Shown here in pieces: positions 1 through 6,351 of a DNA stretch of 56,181 nt. Origin of the DNA: a virus; IMG/VR virus record IMGVR_UViG_3300021420_000040, positions 1 to 56,181 of that record, one strand, 5' to 3'. Both the position numbers and the translations under genes were made by a program. The notes under the pieces are model-generated. The model made no database searches. It was not told the origin of the DNA and was given only the letters and a program-made list of their open reading frames with translations. Within the stretch, counting starts at the first letter, position 1, and each line of letters begins with the position of its first letter.

Positions 1-126
1 TATGCGCTTGGCCGACCTGAATGTAATGAAAAAGCCGTCGTGGAAGCATTGGAAAAGGCTTTGGCCGCTCGCGGCGTCGCTTGGAAAGTCAAAAGCTGCA
101 AAGATGCGTGGGCTGCGTGGGATGCG
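1..126. repeat. Terminal direct repeat, left copy
   Basis: These bases are identical to 56047-56172. After base 126 the two copies diverge inside the 9-bp tandem repeat (T here, C at 56173). The simplest reading is a circularly closing assembly that broke at an unresolved tandem repeat. A true short terminal redundancy is possible but less likely, because the repeat cuts a gene in mid-frame. Confidence 0.9.
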
Positions 127-360
127 TGGGATGCGCGGGATGCGTGGGATGCGCGGGATGCGCGGGATGCGTGGGATGCGCGGGATGCGTGGGATGCGCG
201 GGATGCGTTAACAGTTTTCTTCGCAGCCAAGCAAGGATGGATCAAATCCGATCCACTGTTACTCACTATTGGACTGCGCGATGCCTACACAAATGGGCTA
301 GAGATCGCCATCCCAACCGCGAAAGATACTTTAGGCTATGCAATGTCGGAGAAACCATGA
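1..360 (+). CDS. Phage protein with (W/R)DA repeats, 3' part
   Basis: This is the C-terminal part of the gene that starts at 55660, with base 1 in frame. It contains the tail of a helical segment, the DAW/DAR repeat (bases 103-207) and a 50-residue unique C-terminus ending in SEKP. A GTG at 40 could be mistaken for a start, but the closing overlap shows it is internal. The stop overlaps the next ATG. Confidence 0.8.
   Translation, partial: YALGRPECNEKAVVEALEKALAARGVAWKVKSCKDAWAAWDAWDARDAWDARDARDAWDARDAWDARDALTVFFAAKQGWIKSDPLLLTIGLRDAYTNGLEIAIPTAKDTLGYAMSEKP
103..207 (+). repeat. 9-bp tandem repeat inside a gene (GATGCGTGG / GATGCGCGG)
   Basis: Eleven full nine-base units and one partial unit run in phase with the reading frame. 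They encode alternating Asp-Ala-Trp and Asp-Ala-Arg triplets. Units differ by one base (T or C at position 7), and one unit reads GCT instead of GAT. The unit length is a multiple of three, so gain or loss keeps the frame. The order differs at the other end of the contig. Confidence 0.95.
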
Positions 361-578
361 CCAAGCAAGCCGAAGAACCGAAATCAATTACCTGTGAGTC
401 TTGCGGTTACAAATGGACGCCGAGAGTTGAGAATCCAGTGGCATGCCCGGAATGCAAGGCTCGGCTCGGAAAGCAGGGCAAATCGTCAATGATTACCTCC
501 GCGTCTTCCGATTTGTTGTCGGCATGCTCGGCGCTCTGCTGTTCTGTGCCGCCGTTTGGATGTTGTTATGGATTTTAA
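357..578 (+). CDS. Small zinc-ribbon protein
   Basis: A 73-residue product whose ATG overlaps the previous stop. It has a four-cysteine zinc ribbon, CESCGYKW then CPECKAR, at about residues 14-39. The Cys-rich last 25 residues look unlike a folded domain and are read over another plausible frame (452-619), so the functional product may be mainly the ribbon. A very similar mini-ribbon is at 5182. Confidence 0.65.
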   Translation: MTKQAEEPKSITCESCGYKWTPRVENPVACPECKARLGKQGKSSMITSASSDLLSACSALCCSVPPFGCCYGF

Positions 579-619
579 GCCGGGATGGATTCAATTGGAT
601 CGAAAGGAGTTGGCGATGA
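452..619 (+). CDS. Possible single-pass membrane mini-protein
   Basis: A 55-residue frame overlaps the end of the zinc-ribbon gene. It has a convincing membrane helix (VVGMLGALLFCAAVWMLLWI) followed by a charged tail. Its TGA overlaps the ATG at 616, as in the neighbouring genes. Start is uncertain (ATG 452 or later). It could instead be the displaced C-terminus of the zinc-ribbon protein if there is a frameshift near 485. Confidence 0.45.
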   Translation: MQGSARKAGQIVNDYLRVFRFVVGMLGALLFCAAVWMLLWILSRDGFNWIERSWR

Positions 620-819
620 ATCACGAAGAGGAATTGTATCATCGTGTCGGCCTCAATTCCGAGACTCCCATCTGCCGGAACTGCCATCACCCGGTTCACG
701 TCGGCATGTGCAATGAACTGTACGACTCGATTACCGAACGCCGATTCTATCGGTGCGCGTGTAAGCATTCGGAACCGCTCACACTCGAAGATGTGCTCGA
801 CCGCGAAGGGAGAATCTGA
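616..819 (+). CDS. Small Cys/His protein, paralogue of the gene at 55466
   Basis: A 67-residue product. Cys/His clusters (CRNCHHPVH, then CACKHSEP) probably bind zinc. It ends LTLEDVLDREGRI. The gene at 55466 ends LNVEDILDHEGRI and has the same Cys spacing, so the two are clear paralogues on either side of the repeat-protein gene. A GAAAGGAG ribosome site precedes the ATG. Function unknown. Confidence 0.7.
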   Translation: MNHEEELYHRVGLNSETPICRNCHHPVHVGMCNELYDSITERRFYRCACKHSEPLTLEDVLDREGRI

Positions 820-820
820 A

Positions 821-1603
821 ATGGCCGACCCACAGCCTGCCTTGAAGCAAGACGAAGCGCCCACACTCAAGTGGAGAATGTCGCCTGAGATCGGGAAACT
901 CGCCGAATCCCTTGCTAAAGCGCAAGGGAAGTTCGAGACGATCCTAAAAGAAAACGACAACCCAGCTTACCGAGGCTCGAAATATGCCGACTTATCTGCC
1001 ATTATCGCTGGCACACAGAAACAGCTTTCCGCCGAGGGCATCGCTGTAATCCAAATGCCGCACGCCGAATTTGGTGAAGGCGATGCCAAAATGCTAACCC
1101 TCACTACCATGCTTGCCCACAGTTCGGGCGAATGGATTCTTTGTGATCTGACGATGCCTGCCATGATGCGCGAGCGATTCGACGCTCAAAGCGTAGGCTC
1201 CGCCGTCACCTATGCCCGCAGGTACAGTCTCCAGTCGATGCTTGGCGTGGCCGCTGAAGTTGACGATGACGGAAATAAGGCGGTTGGTGTCGGATCGAAG
1301 GAAGAAGCCCAAGCCGTCGGCAAACAGCAACTTCGGAAAGCAGCACAGAAGGCCGGAAATGATGCCATCGTTCTCACCGAATGGAATGATGTCCTGGCCG
1401 TTGCGGGAGAAGGCGGTTTGGCGATTCTGAAATCGGAATGCGAGGCCGAAGCCTTGAAAGATGTCGGCTTCAAGAAAGACGGTAATGTTCTCACCATTCC
1501 TGTCGGCAACTGGCCGAAACTAGAAGAACTCTGCCTGCGAGCGAAAGTCGAACTACACTGGGCAAACTCCGCTAAATCGGCAGTCAAAGGGATGGGCACA
1601 TGA
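821..1603 (+). CDS. erf: ERF-family single-strand DNA annealing protein
   Basis: A 260-residue protein. Residues about 20-150 carry the ERF-superfamily pattern: an N-terminal KYADLSAII segment, then GSAVTYARRYSLQSMLGV followed by an acidic EVDDDGN. Family members are RecT/Redβ-like annealers that promote recombination and circularisation of phage DNA. The C-terminal 100 residues are less typical and probably serve regulation or partner binding. An AAGGGAGAA ribosome site lies 6 bases upstream, and the stop overlaps the next ATG. This and the nucleases at 6348 and 6816 are the only recognised DNA-processing enzymes in the early operon. Confidence 0.9.
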   Translation: MADPQPALKQDEAPTLKWRMSPEIGKLAESLAKAQGKFETILKENDNPAYRGSKYADLSAIIAGTQKQLSAEGIAVIQMPHAEFGEGDAKMLTLTTMLAHSSGEWILCDLTMPAMMRERFDAQSVGSAVTYARRYSLQSMLGVAAEVDDDGNKAVGVGSKEEAQAVGKQQLRKAAQKAGNDAIVLTEWNDVLAVAGEGGLAILKSECEAEALKDVGFKKDGNVLTIPVGNWPKLEELCLRAKVELHWANSAKSAVKGMGT

Positions 1604-2373
1604 CATTCGAGGAGTGGTGGGAACAGACCGCAAGCAAGCTGGCTTTCAAGGCGCTCGAGTTAGACGCCGCAAGAATGGCTTGGAACGCAGCCCTAGCCGA
1701 AAAAGAGGAGCGGATTCGGGTGCTCGAAGCGCAAGTTGCCGACGTTCATCAATCCTACCAATCGGGCAAAGCGTGGCAAGAGCAAGAGGCGCGGCTGACC
1801 GAGCAATTTCTGAACAAAGAAGAATTGGCTGTCATTTACTTACAACTTCCCGCTACCGTTGCCGACGGGCTTATTAAGCACCTGCGTACGCAGCAGGCCC
1901 GCATTGACGTGCTCGAAGCGAATATCAAACTTGGCGTAGAAGGTGAGCGCAGGGACTGCGAAAAGGCATTGCTGGCGCTCGCAGGCAAGTACCCCACTCC
2001 GGTTGAAGGCTACGGCATCAACACAAGCTGGGCAATCTCCGAGTTGTGCCGCGCTTTCACTAACGCGCAGGCCCGCATTGACGTGCTCGAAGCGCAGCGC
2101 CGCACAGAGTTGGATCGGCAGACAGAACACTGGGCCGAAATAGTGAAGGGACTCGCCGCCCGCATCGACCGGGCGAAGGGGCTGGCACATGGCGTACGGG
2201 CAGCATTCTCTGATTTAGCTGTCGAAATGGAAAAGCACAGCAACGATCACATAGCAAGCATGGACTCGGATAAACGGCTGGCCGCTTCGATAGAAGGTGT
2301 CTGCGCTGACAGGATTTATGCGCTACTGCCGAGAGCCGACGAACTCCTAGCCGCGCTCGGAGATGGGAAATGA
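1600..2373 (+). CDS. Coiled-coil protein of unknown function
   Basis: A 257-residue product starting in an ATGA overlap. It begins MTFEEWWEQ, a common opening for phage hypothetical proteins. The 10-residue segment QARIDVLEAN/Q occurs twice, and a related RIRVLEAQV segment precedes them. The middle is predicted coiled coil. No catalytic motif is seen. Position after the annealing protein suggests an accessory role, but this is not shown. Confidence 0.7.
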   Translation: MTFEEWWEQTASKLAFKALELDAARMAWNAALAEKEERIRVLEAQVADVHQSYQSGKAWQEQEARLTEQFLNKEELAVIYLQLPATVADGLIKHLRTQQARIDVLEANIKLGVEGERRDCEKALLALAGKYPTPVEGYGINTSWAISELCRAFTNAQARIDVLEAQRRTELDRQTEHWAEIVKGLAARIDRAKGLAHGVRAAFSDLAVEMEKHSNDHIASMDSDKRLAASIEGVCADRIYALLPRADELLAALGDGK

Positions 2374-2645
2374 AAAGCTACCCGCTGTACCGGACGCACT
2401 GGCATCTCGGGTATTGCAACAAGACAGCCTGCGGGATTTTGATTTACAAAACGGCAGTTGCTAACGAATTCGATACAGCTACATGCACTCGGCTTGAGTG
2501 TTCGCTTAAACCGACCTGCCGCAGATGTCAAAAAGTTATGCGAATCGGAAAGTTTGAGCGGGCCGGCTCTCGACGCGAAGGGAGAAGGAAGCGATGCCAG
2601 TTCTACATAGCCTTCTGCTCACTCCAGAGCAGTCGTTACGGTTAA
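2370..2645 (+). CDS. Cys-rich small protein
   Basis: A 91-residue product starting in an ATGA overlap. Six cysteines lie within residues 16-55 (CNKTAC, then CTRLEC, then CRRCQ), which suggests metal binding. The last 30 residues are basic and overlap the next gene by about 50 bases, so the true C-terminus is less certain. Function unknown. Confidence 0.55.
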   Translation: MKSYPLYRTHWHLGYCNKTACGILIYKTAVANEFDTATCTRLECSLKPTCRRCQKVMRIGKFERAGSRREGRRKRCQFYIAFCSLQSSRYG

Positions 2646-2797
2646 AGATGCTGCTTACAGACGAAAGTCATGGTGGAGAATATCCTGTCAAGGATTGCGC
2701 GCTCTGCCAGATAGCCCAGAAACTGGAAAATATTCTGATCGGCCACAGGGCAGCGGTCAAAGCGCGGGACGCGAAGGGAGAAGCGAGCGATGCGTGA
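2594..2797 (+). CDS. Small hypothetical protein
   Basis: A 67-residue product with one CALC motif and a helical C-terminus. Its ribosome site lies in a 16-base segment (GACGCGAAGGGAGAAG, 2572-2587) repeated exactly at 2768-2783 in front of the next gene. This supports the chosen start. Function unknown. Confidence 0.6.
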   Translation: MPVLHSLLLTPEQSLRLKMLLTDESHGGEYPVKDCALCQIAQKLENILIGHRAAVKARDAKGEASDA

Positions 2798-3008
2798 AGT
2801 AACAGAAATCGTCCACTGGCCCGGAAAGGATGTTCCAGCCTGTGCCGAGCATGCCGCAAAGCTGAGAGCGGTAGGTCAAGCTATGGGATTCGCCGTAGCC
2901 GACAAGGTTCGCAAGCAGGAAGAGCGCCGCGGCCTCGTGCGCCTGGTCTTCTGGAGCGCGGTGATTGTGGGGCTGTGCTGCGGGCTGGTGTGGTGGATTC
3001 TGCAATGA
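2790..3008 (+). CDS. Small membrane-anchored protein
   Basis: A 72-residue product. A soluble N-terminal part with CAEH is followed by one C-terminal membrane helix (LVFWSAVIVGLCCGLVWWIL) that runs almost to the end. It overlaps its neighbours on both sides. Tail-anchored small proteins like this are common early phage products; the role is unknown. Confidence 0.65.
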   Translation: MREVTEIVHWPGKDVPACAEHAAKLRAVGQAMGFAVADKVRKQEERRGLVRLVFWSAVIVGLCCGLVWWILQ

Positions 3009-3262
3009 AAGCGCCCAAAGAACCCAAGGAAGGAATCGAACACGACTTTCGTCAGTCGCCGACTCGCATATCAGCGAAGCGATACGGTGGCTCGTGGATG
3101 CTGTACGAAAAGAATCCATTAAGCGGCAGGGAGCGAATTCTTGGCCTGCGTCCTGAATGGGATGACGTTTACACGCAAGGAACACTGCTGACTAGAGCGC
3201 TGTCCGGCAGGACTCTCGAACAGGGCGTCGTTGACGGAATTATTGAGGGGCCGCTGCAATGA
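3005..3262 (+). CDS. Small hypothetical protein
   Basis: An 85-residue product starting at the ATG that overlaps the previous stop. It is mixed charged, with no membrane segment, no Cys cluster and no recognised motif. Translational coupling with both neighbours is likely. Confidence 0.6.
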   Translation: MKAPKEPKEGIEHDFRQSPTRISAKRYGGSWMLYEKNPLSGRERILGLRPEWDDVYTQGTLLTRALSGRTLEQGVVDGIIEGPLQ

Positions 3263-3357
3263 GCGAAGAAATGGAATGGCAGCCGGTACGGATTGCGCCC
3301 TGCGGCGAAGAGGAACGCGCCGCGCACGCGGAACCAACTGACAGGTTTGGGCTGTGA
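3259..3357 (+). CDS. Very small acidic protein
   Basis: A 32-residue frame with an ATGA overlap at the start (MSEEMEWQPV). It ends at a TGA inside the 30-base repeat that supplies the next gene's ribosome site. It is supported only by overlap pattern and context. Confidence 0.4.
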   Translation: MSEEMEWQPVRIAPCGEEERAAHAEPTDRFGL

Positions 3358-3383
3358 GGGAGAAGCCGATGGCCGGTAAGCCG
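3354..3383 (+). promoter_or_regulatory. Duplicated ribosome-site/start cassette, copy 1
   Basis: This 30-base segment (GTGAGGGAGAAGCC then ATGGCCGGTAAGCCG) contains a ribosome site, an ATG and the first five codons (MAGKP). It is identical to 3690-3719. The two genes diverge straight after it, so a translation-start module appears to have been copied between unrelated small genes. Confidence 0.8.
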
Positions 3384-3521
3384 CGACTGAGGCATGATCC
3401 AAAGGATTGCTGGATTTGCCGCGTGCGGGCAAGTGCGCGTAGACATCGAAAGGCCGCGCGTGCCCGGAAACCGAAGAAAGAGGGAAAAGAGGGTCAATGG
3501 TCAGATTCCCCGATAACCTAG
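3369..3521 (+). CDS. Very small basic protein with CxxC
   Basis: A 50-residue product beginning MAGKPRL, with one CWIC motif and a Lys/Arg-rich tail. The start is set by the GAGGGAGA ribosome site in the 30-base cassette. A pair of such proteins could share one zinc, or it may bind nucleic acid; neither is shown. Confidence 0.5.
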   Translation: MAGKPRLRHDPKDCWICRVRASARRHRKAARARKPKKEGKEGQWSDSPIT

Positions 3522-3715
3522 GTGGCTATTCTGAACAGTGCGTGCATCTTCGGCCACTGGATGTTCCTTGTGAATCATGTGAGAGGATGAGGGGAAACAT
3601 GGAAAATCCGCTACAAGAAGCGAACATGGTAGTTAAGGCTCTGTACGAAAGCGAGGTCTACAGGCTCGTCCAAGAAAATCGCCGGAAGCGTGAGGGAGAA
3701 GCCGATGGCCGGTAA
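3497..3715 (+). CDS. Small hypothetical protein
   Basis: A 72-residue product with CVHL and CESC in the N-terminal half (a possible zinc site) and a helical, charged C-terminal half. Its end overlaps the start cassette of the following gene. The ribosome site GAAAAGAGGG lies just upstream. Confidence 0.55.
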   Translation: MVRFPDNLGGYSEQCVHLRPLDVPCESCERMRGNMENPLQEANMVVKALYESEVYRLVQENRRKREGEADGR

Positions 3716-3719
3716 GCCG
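3690..3719 (+). promoter_or_regulatory. Duplicated ribosome-site/start cassette, copy 2
   Basis: Exact copy of 3354-3383. It again supplies the ribosome site and the first five codons (MAGKP), here for the gene at 3705. Confidence 0.8.
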
Positions 3720-3905
3720 AAATTTCGAGTCGGTCAGGTTGTAGCCTACCGAATGCCAGATGGGGCATGGGATTATGATCGGATTCTAAGCATTCGCCCT
3801 GCTGCGCCCAAAGAATGGAACGAATCGGCCTATCTTTCTCGTAGTGATTTGCGGTTGGACACGCGGAACCTACGGCTGCTCACAAAACGTGAGGCTGGCC
3901 GGTGA
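3705..3905 (+). CDS. Small hypothetical protein, possible SH3-like barrel
   Basis: A 66-residue product starting MAGKPKFRVGQVVAYR. ATG 3705 is preferred to the GTG at 3690 because the ribosome site lies between them. The opening (VGQVVAYR, then WDYDRILSIR) resembles small SH3-like or Tudor-like barrels often found in phage proteins. That is a fold guess only. Confidence 0.6.
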   Translation: MAGKPKFRVGQVVAYRMPDGAWDYDRILSIRPAAPKEWNESAYLSRSDLRLDTRNLRLLTKREAGR

Positions 3906-3955
3906 GCCTCGCCATTCTCGTTTTGCTTGCCGCTGTGACGAAAGGAGCGCGATGA
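3902..3955 (+). CDS. Possible 17-residue hydrophobic peptide
   Basis: A GTG overlaps the previous stop (GTGA) and the TGA overlaps the next ATG. The product (MSLAILVLLAAVTKGAR) is a short hydrophobic helix. It may be only a coupling linker between two genes. Confidence 0.25.
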   Translation: MSLAILVLLAAVTKGAR

Positions 3956-4173
3956 CAAACGAAGTCATAGTTAGAGCGACGTACGACTCAAAATCTTCCG
4001 TGCCTCGCATCGGGCAACGAAAGCGAATGCGGGTGAACGGCAAGGTGGAACTGCTCACACTCAACAAAATTGAGGCCGAGCGTCGGCATTGCTATCGAGA
4101 CGACAGCACCGAAACTTACGAGTACGACACCACGGAGACCTGGGCCTCGTATACGAATGTGCCCGGATGGTGA
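3952..4173 (+). CDS. Small hypothetical protein
   Basis: A 73-residue product with a good AAAGGAG ribosome site 6 bases before the ATG. It is polar, with several Tyr/Thr near the C-terminus (ETYEYDTTETW). No known motif. It is the last gene before a 480-base stretch without a convincing gene. Confidence 0.6.
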   Translation: MTNEVIVRATYDSKSSVPRIGQRKRMRVNGKVELLTLNKIEAERRHCYRDDSTETYEYDTTETWASYTNVPGW

Positions 4174-4211
4174 TCCGCGCCGCCATCCTCTTGCTCGTTG
4201 AAATTTAGGGC

Positions 4212-4241
4212 TTGACGCGAGGGCCGAAAGTTGAATATGCT
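4212..4241 (+). promoter_or_regulatory. Probable σ70-like promoter
   Basis: TTGACG and TATGCT are separated by 18 bases. Transcription would start near 4248, ahead of a hairpin-rich stretch. This is the only internal promoter-like sequence noticed in the early operon. Confidence 0.5.
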
Positions 4242-4244
4242 CCG

Positions 4245-4580
4245 AAACGCCCTTTGCAGGACCTAGCGGCATGGACTTGAATATGGGCCGAGCACTTCGG
4301 TGTTCGGGCCAGTGGAAAGCCGGGGTTGGGTGCCCTATACATCCAACCCCTCTTCCTTATAGGGGGGAAGTTGCAAGTCAGCAACACAATCCTATCGGTC
4401 CTGACGACATCATCGCCGAAAATGAAGGTCGAGCACGTCGCTGTACAGTATCTCGCCACAAAACAAGCGCTCTCCCATCGAGGAGTTCGTCCGGGCAACG
4501 GCGCAGTAGTCGATCTGCGGCTGGGAAGTCAAAAGCCCTTTTCTTTTCTTCCCTTCTACCACTACGTCCCGGTCCAAATC
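4245..4580 (+). ncRNA. Candidate structured non-coding RNA
   Basis: No convincing gene lies between 4174 and 4654. The stretch follows a promoter-like sequence and holds several hairpins: 4286-4310 (a 10-bp stem on a TTCG tetraloop, one bulge), 4322-4350 (GGGGTTGG/CCAACCCC, perfect), 4352-4370 (CTTCC/GGAAG), 4370-4385 (GTTGC/GCAAC) and a CGCAG/CTGCG stem near 4501-4518. A weak GGCT/AGCC stem followed by TTTTCTTTTC near 4520-4550 may end it. It does not match tRNA, tmRNA or group I intron cores. A weak frame from 4428 (MKVEHVAVQY) is an alternative reading of part of it. Confidence 0.4.
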
Positions 4581-4657
4581 TCACGGCCCTAAAAGCCGCT
4601 TGGTATACGTGCGTGGAGATGCTGAAAGATAAGTGAGAAGGGAAGTGGTTTCTCTTG

Positions 4658-4849
4658 GTGACGAAATATGAAATAGCGGAGAAGGATGGACTGGTCGGCG
4701 CGAGCATCCCGCTTGGGAAGTGTCGGGTTCGGCCCAGCTATCTGCGATTTTTGGAGCTCCGAGACTCGGCCAGGATCGACAAGCGCATGACTTGGGCGAA
4801 ATTCCAAGAGAAGTATCCCGAGAAAGTGAAGGAGTGGGACGGAAAATGA
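4658..4849 (+). CDS. Small hypothetical protein
   Basis: A 63-residue product from GTG 4658 (TTG 4655 is also possible). The likely ribosome site GAGAAGGGAAG is rather far upstream. It is basic, with a W-x-K-F-Q-E-K-Y-P segment near the C-terminus. No family recognised. Confidence 0.5.
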   Translation: MTKYEIAEKDGLVGASIPLGKCRVRPSYLRFLELRDSARIDKRMTWAKFQEKYPEKVKEWDGK

Positions 4850-4944
4850 TCGAACGCGTTGGGAACTGGCTTACATTCGTAGTATACAAGCTCGGCTGGA
4901 AGCGTCCGTATCTTCAATGGCGCATTTGGTGGTACCGGGGATGA
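4846..4944 (+). CDS. Very small Trp-rich protein
   Basis: A 32-residue frame starting in an ATGA overlap and ending in a TGA that overlaps the next ATG. It has six Trp and a hydrophobic patch (WLTFVVYKLGW). Possibly membrane-associated. Confidence 0.45.
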   Translation: MIERVGNWLTFVVYKLGWKRPYLQWRIWWYRG

Positions 4945-5135
4945 AGGAAACGCGCATGAACCTTTGCCTCGATTGCCGAAAGCCGATCAGCCGATCAGCC
5001 AAGTGCTGCCCGGAGTGCGCTTACCGGAAACAGTGGGGGAGTCAAGACTTCGAGCCGGTTCCAGTCGAGCCTGCCGACCGGGTTCGGTGGATGATGGAAG
5101 AGATTATTTCGAGGTGCAGCGGAAGTATTTCTTGA
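4941..5135 (+). CDS. Zinc-ribbon mini-protein
   Basis: A 64-residue product with a classic zinc ribbon: CLDCRKPI then CCPECAY within residues 8-28. An acidic middle and a helical end follow. An in-frame ATG at 4956 (MNLCLDC) is a possible alternative start. Role unknown; several such mini-ribbons lie in this operon. Confidence 0.6.
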   Translation: MKETRMNLCLDCRKPISRSAKCCPECAYRKQWGSQDFEPVPVEPADRVRWMMEEIISRCSGSIS

Positions 5136-5181
5136 CTGGATTTCTAGTAGGTGGTAGAAGCACTGCATGCCGAGGGCAGTA

Positions 5182-5307
5182 ATGACAGTTTTCCTGCAAG
5201 AGCAGAAATGCAAGCGCTGCGGGCACAAATGGGCACCAAAGGTACTTCATCCGGTGCGATGCCCAAAATGTACTTCGCCCTATTGGGACAAGGACCGGAA
5301 GTCATGA
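5182..5307 (+). CDS. Zinc-ribbon mini-protein
   Basis: A 41-residue product with CKRCGHKWAP then CPKCTSPYW, a complete four-Cys ribbon. GAGGG lies 6 bases before the ATG. The stop overlaps the next ATG. It closely resembles the ribbon at 357-578 (CESCGYKWTP then CPECKAR). Confidence 0.65.
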   Translation: MTVFLQEQKCKRCGHKWAPKVLHPVRCPKCTSPYWDKDRKS

Positions 5308-5528
5308 GACCACGCGCTAGGATGCCCCTAGATGCCTCCAGAACGCGCACGCAGGCCGATTCTAGCGCCTCGACCGACCCAGTACGTGTGGGAGAGCATC
5401 AAGATTTACTCTGCGCTTGCGGTCACAGCCGATTAGAGCACCACGGATGGTCCAAAATAGAGTGCTTACACACCGATCCTAAAACACTTAAGTTCTGCAA
5501 GTGCGAGGATTTTCGGCATGCCCGATGA
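5304..5528 (+). CDS. Small Cys/His zinc-binding protein
   Basis: A 74-residue product. The C-terminal half has CACGHSRLEHH followed by C and CKCEDF, a CxCGHxxxxH...C...CxCxxF pattern seen in many phage and actinobacterial mini-proteins. The N-terminal 35 residues are polar and probably disordered. It starts in an ATGA overlap. Confidence 0.65.
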   Translation: MRPRARMPLDASRTRTQADSSASTDPVRVGEHQDLLCACGHSRLEHHGWSKIECLHTDPKTLKFCKCEDFRHAR

Positions 5529-5736
5529 GACGGAGTGGCGGGTACTGTTTCGCATTCTGGCCCTCCCGGTCTACCAGGGCTGGTCGGAGATCGAAAAGAC
5601 GGTAGCGGCGAAGAAGGGTATCCATCTGCCCGAAGACAAGCGCAGTTCGGAAGCCTGTGCGGCGTTTACGGCCCTGTACGAGTGCCTGACGGCCCATTTT
5701 CAGCAGTACACCGACGAACAGTGGAGGAACTTCTGA
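5518..5736 (+). CDS. Small hypothetical protein
   Basis: A 72-residue mostly helical product with no Cys cluster and no recognised motif. It overlaps the preceding gene by 11 bases and the next by one base (TGATG). Confidence 0.6.
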   Translation: MPDETEWRVLFRILALPVYQGWSEIEKTVAAKKGIHLPEDKRSSEACAAFTALYECLTAHFQQYTDEQWRNF

Positions 5737-6116
5737 TGTCGAACTACATTTCGCTCGAAGATTTGAAGAAGTTGAGTGGTTATGCCATTGGAAAACGCTG
5801 GGTCATATCTGTATTTCCTTTCGATTCAGCAAGGTGCAGAAACTGTGTGACTATGCACAGTGATGGTATCGACTGGTGCAAAGACCCAGATCATGCAGAG
5901 TTTAGAAAGGTGTCGGAGCAGGCGATTGGCAACATCGCGGCAGGCCAACTTCGGCCCTATCTCGAAGCAATTTATTCTCTTCGACTCTTCTACAAGCATC
6001 TATACGCCGACAATCCGCCGGAGATCATGGAGGTTCCGAATGTTCCGAGACAAGGACAAGAAGGTGGCTGCGGAAATAGCTCGGAAGTTGGACTCGCTGT
6101 CTCCCGATCCGACTAA
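5736..6116 (+). CDS. Hypothetical protein
   Basis: A 126-residue product with CRNC and WCKDPDH near residues 33-53, a possible zinc site. A helical segment and a low-complexity tail that overlaps the next gene follow. No family recognised. Confidence 0.55.
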   Translation: MSNYISLEDLKKLSGYAIGKRWVISVFPFDSARCRNCVTMHSDGIDWCKDPDHAEFRKVSEQAIGNIAAGQLRPYLEAIYSLRLFYKHLYADNPPEIMEVPNVPRQGQEGGCGNSSEVGLAVSRSD

Positions 6117-6351
6117 CCTCGACCCAGTTCTCGGCCCGATCACTCGGGACCTGATCCGAAAGCAGGCCGGGCTTCTCGGCCAAGTGGCTACGCTGAACCG
6201 GGAAATCTCGGAACTCGATGCGGAGATCGCGTGGTTCAAGCGCAACCCCGTGGCCGAGCAGTATTTCCCGAAGGTAGCTGCGATTCTAGATAGTTTGAGG
6301 CCAAAGGTAGCGACTGAAGCAATGGGCGATCAAGATTTAAGGCCGAAATGA
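6040..6351 (+). CDS. Small coiled-coil protein
   Basis: A 103-residue product starting at ATG 6040 after a GGAGG ribosome site. Residues 45-75 form a coiled coil (LLGQVATLNREISELDAEIA). The next gene starts in its stop (ATGA). Function unknown. Confidence 0.6.
   Translation: MFRDKDKKVAAEIARKLDSLSPDPTNLDPVLGPITRDLIRKQAGLLGQVATLNREISELDAEIAWFKRNPVAEQYFPKVAAILDSLRPKVATEAMGDQDLRPK

Noticed and set aside
103-207. Tandem repeats as a possible CRISPR array
   Set aside because: Units are 9 bases with no spacers and lie in frame inside a gene.
4271-4636. 121-codon frame in the hairpin-rich early region
   Set aside because: It has an Arg/Ser/Gly-rich, low-order composition, and the hairpins lie across it. 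It remains only a weak alternative to the RNA reading.
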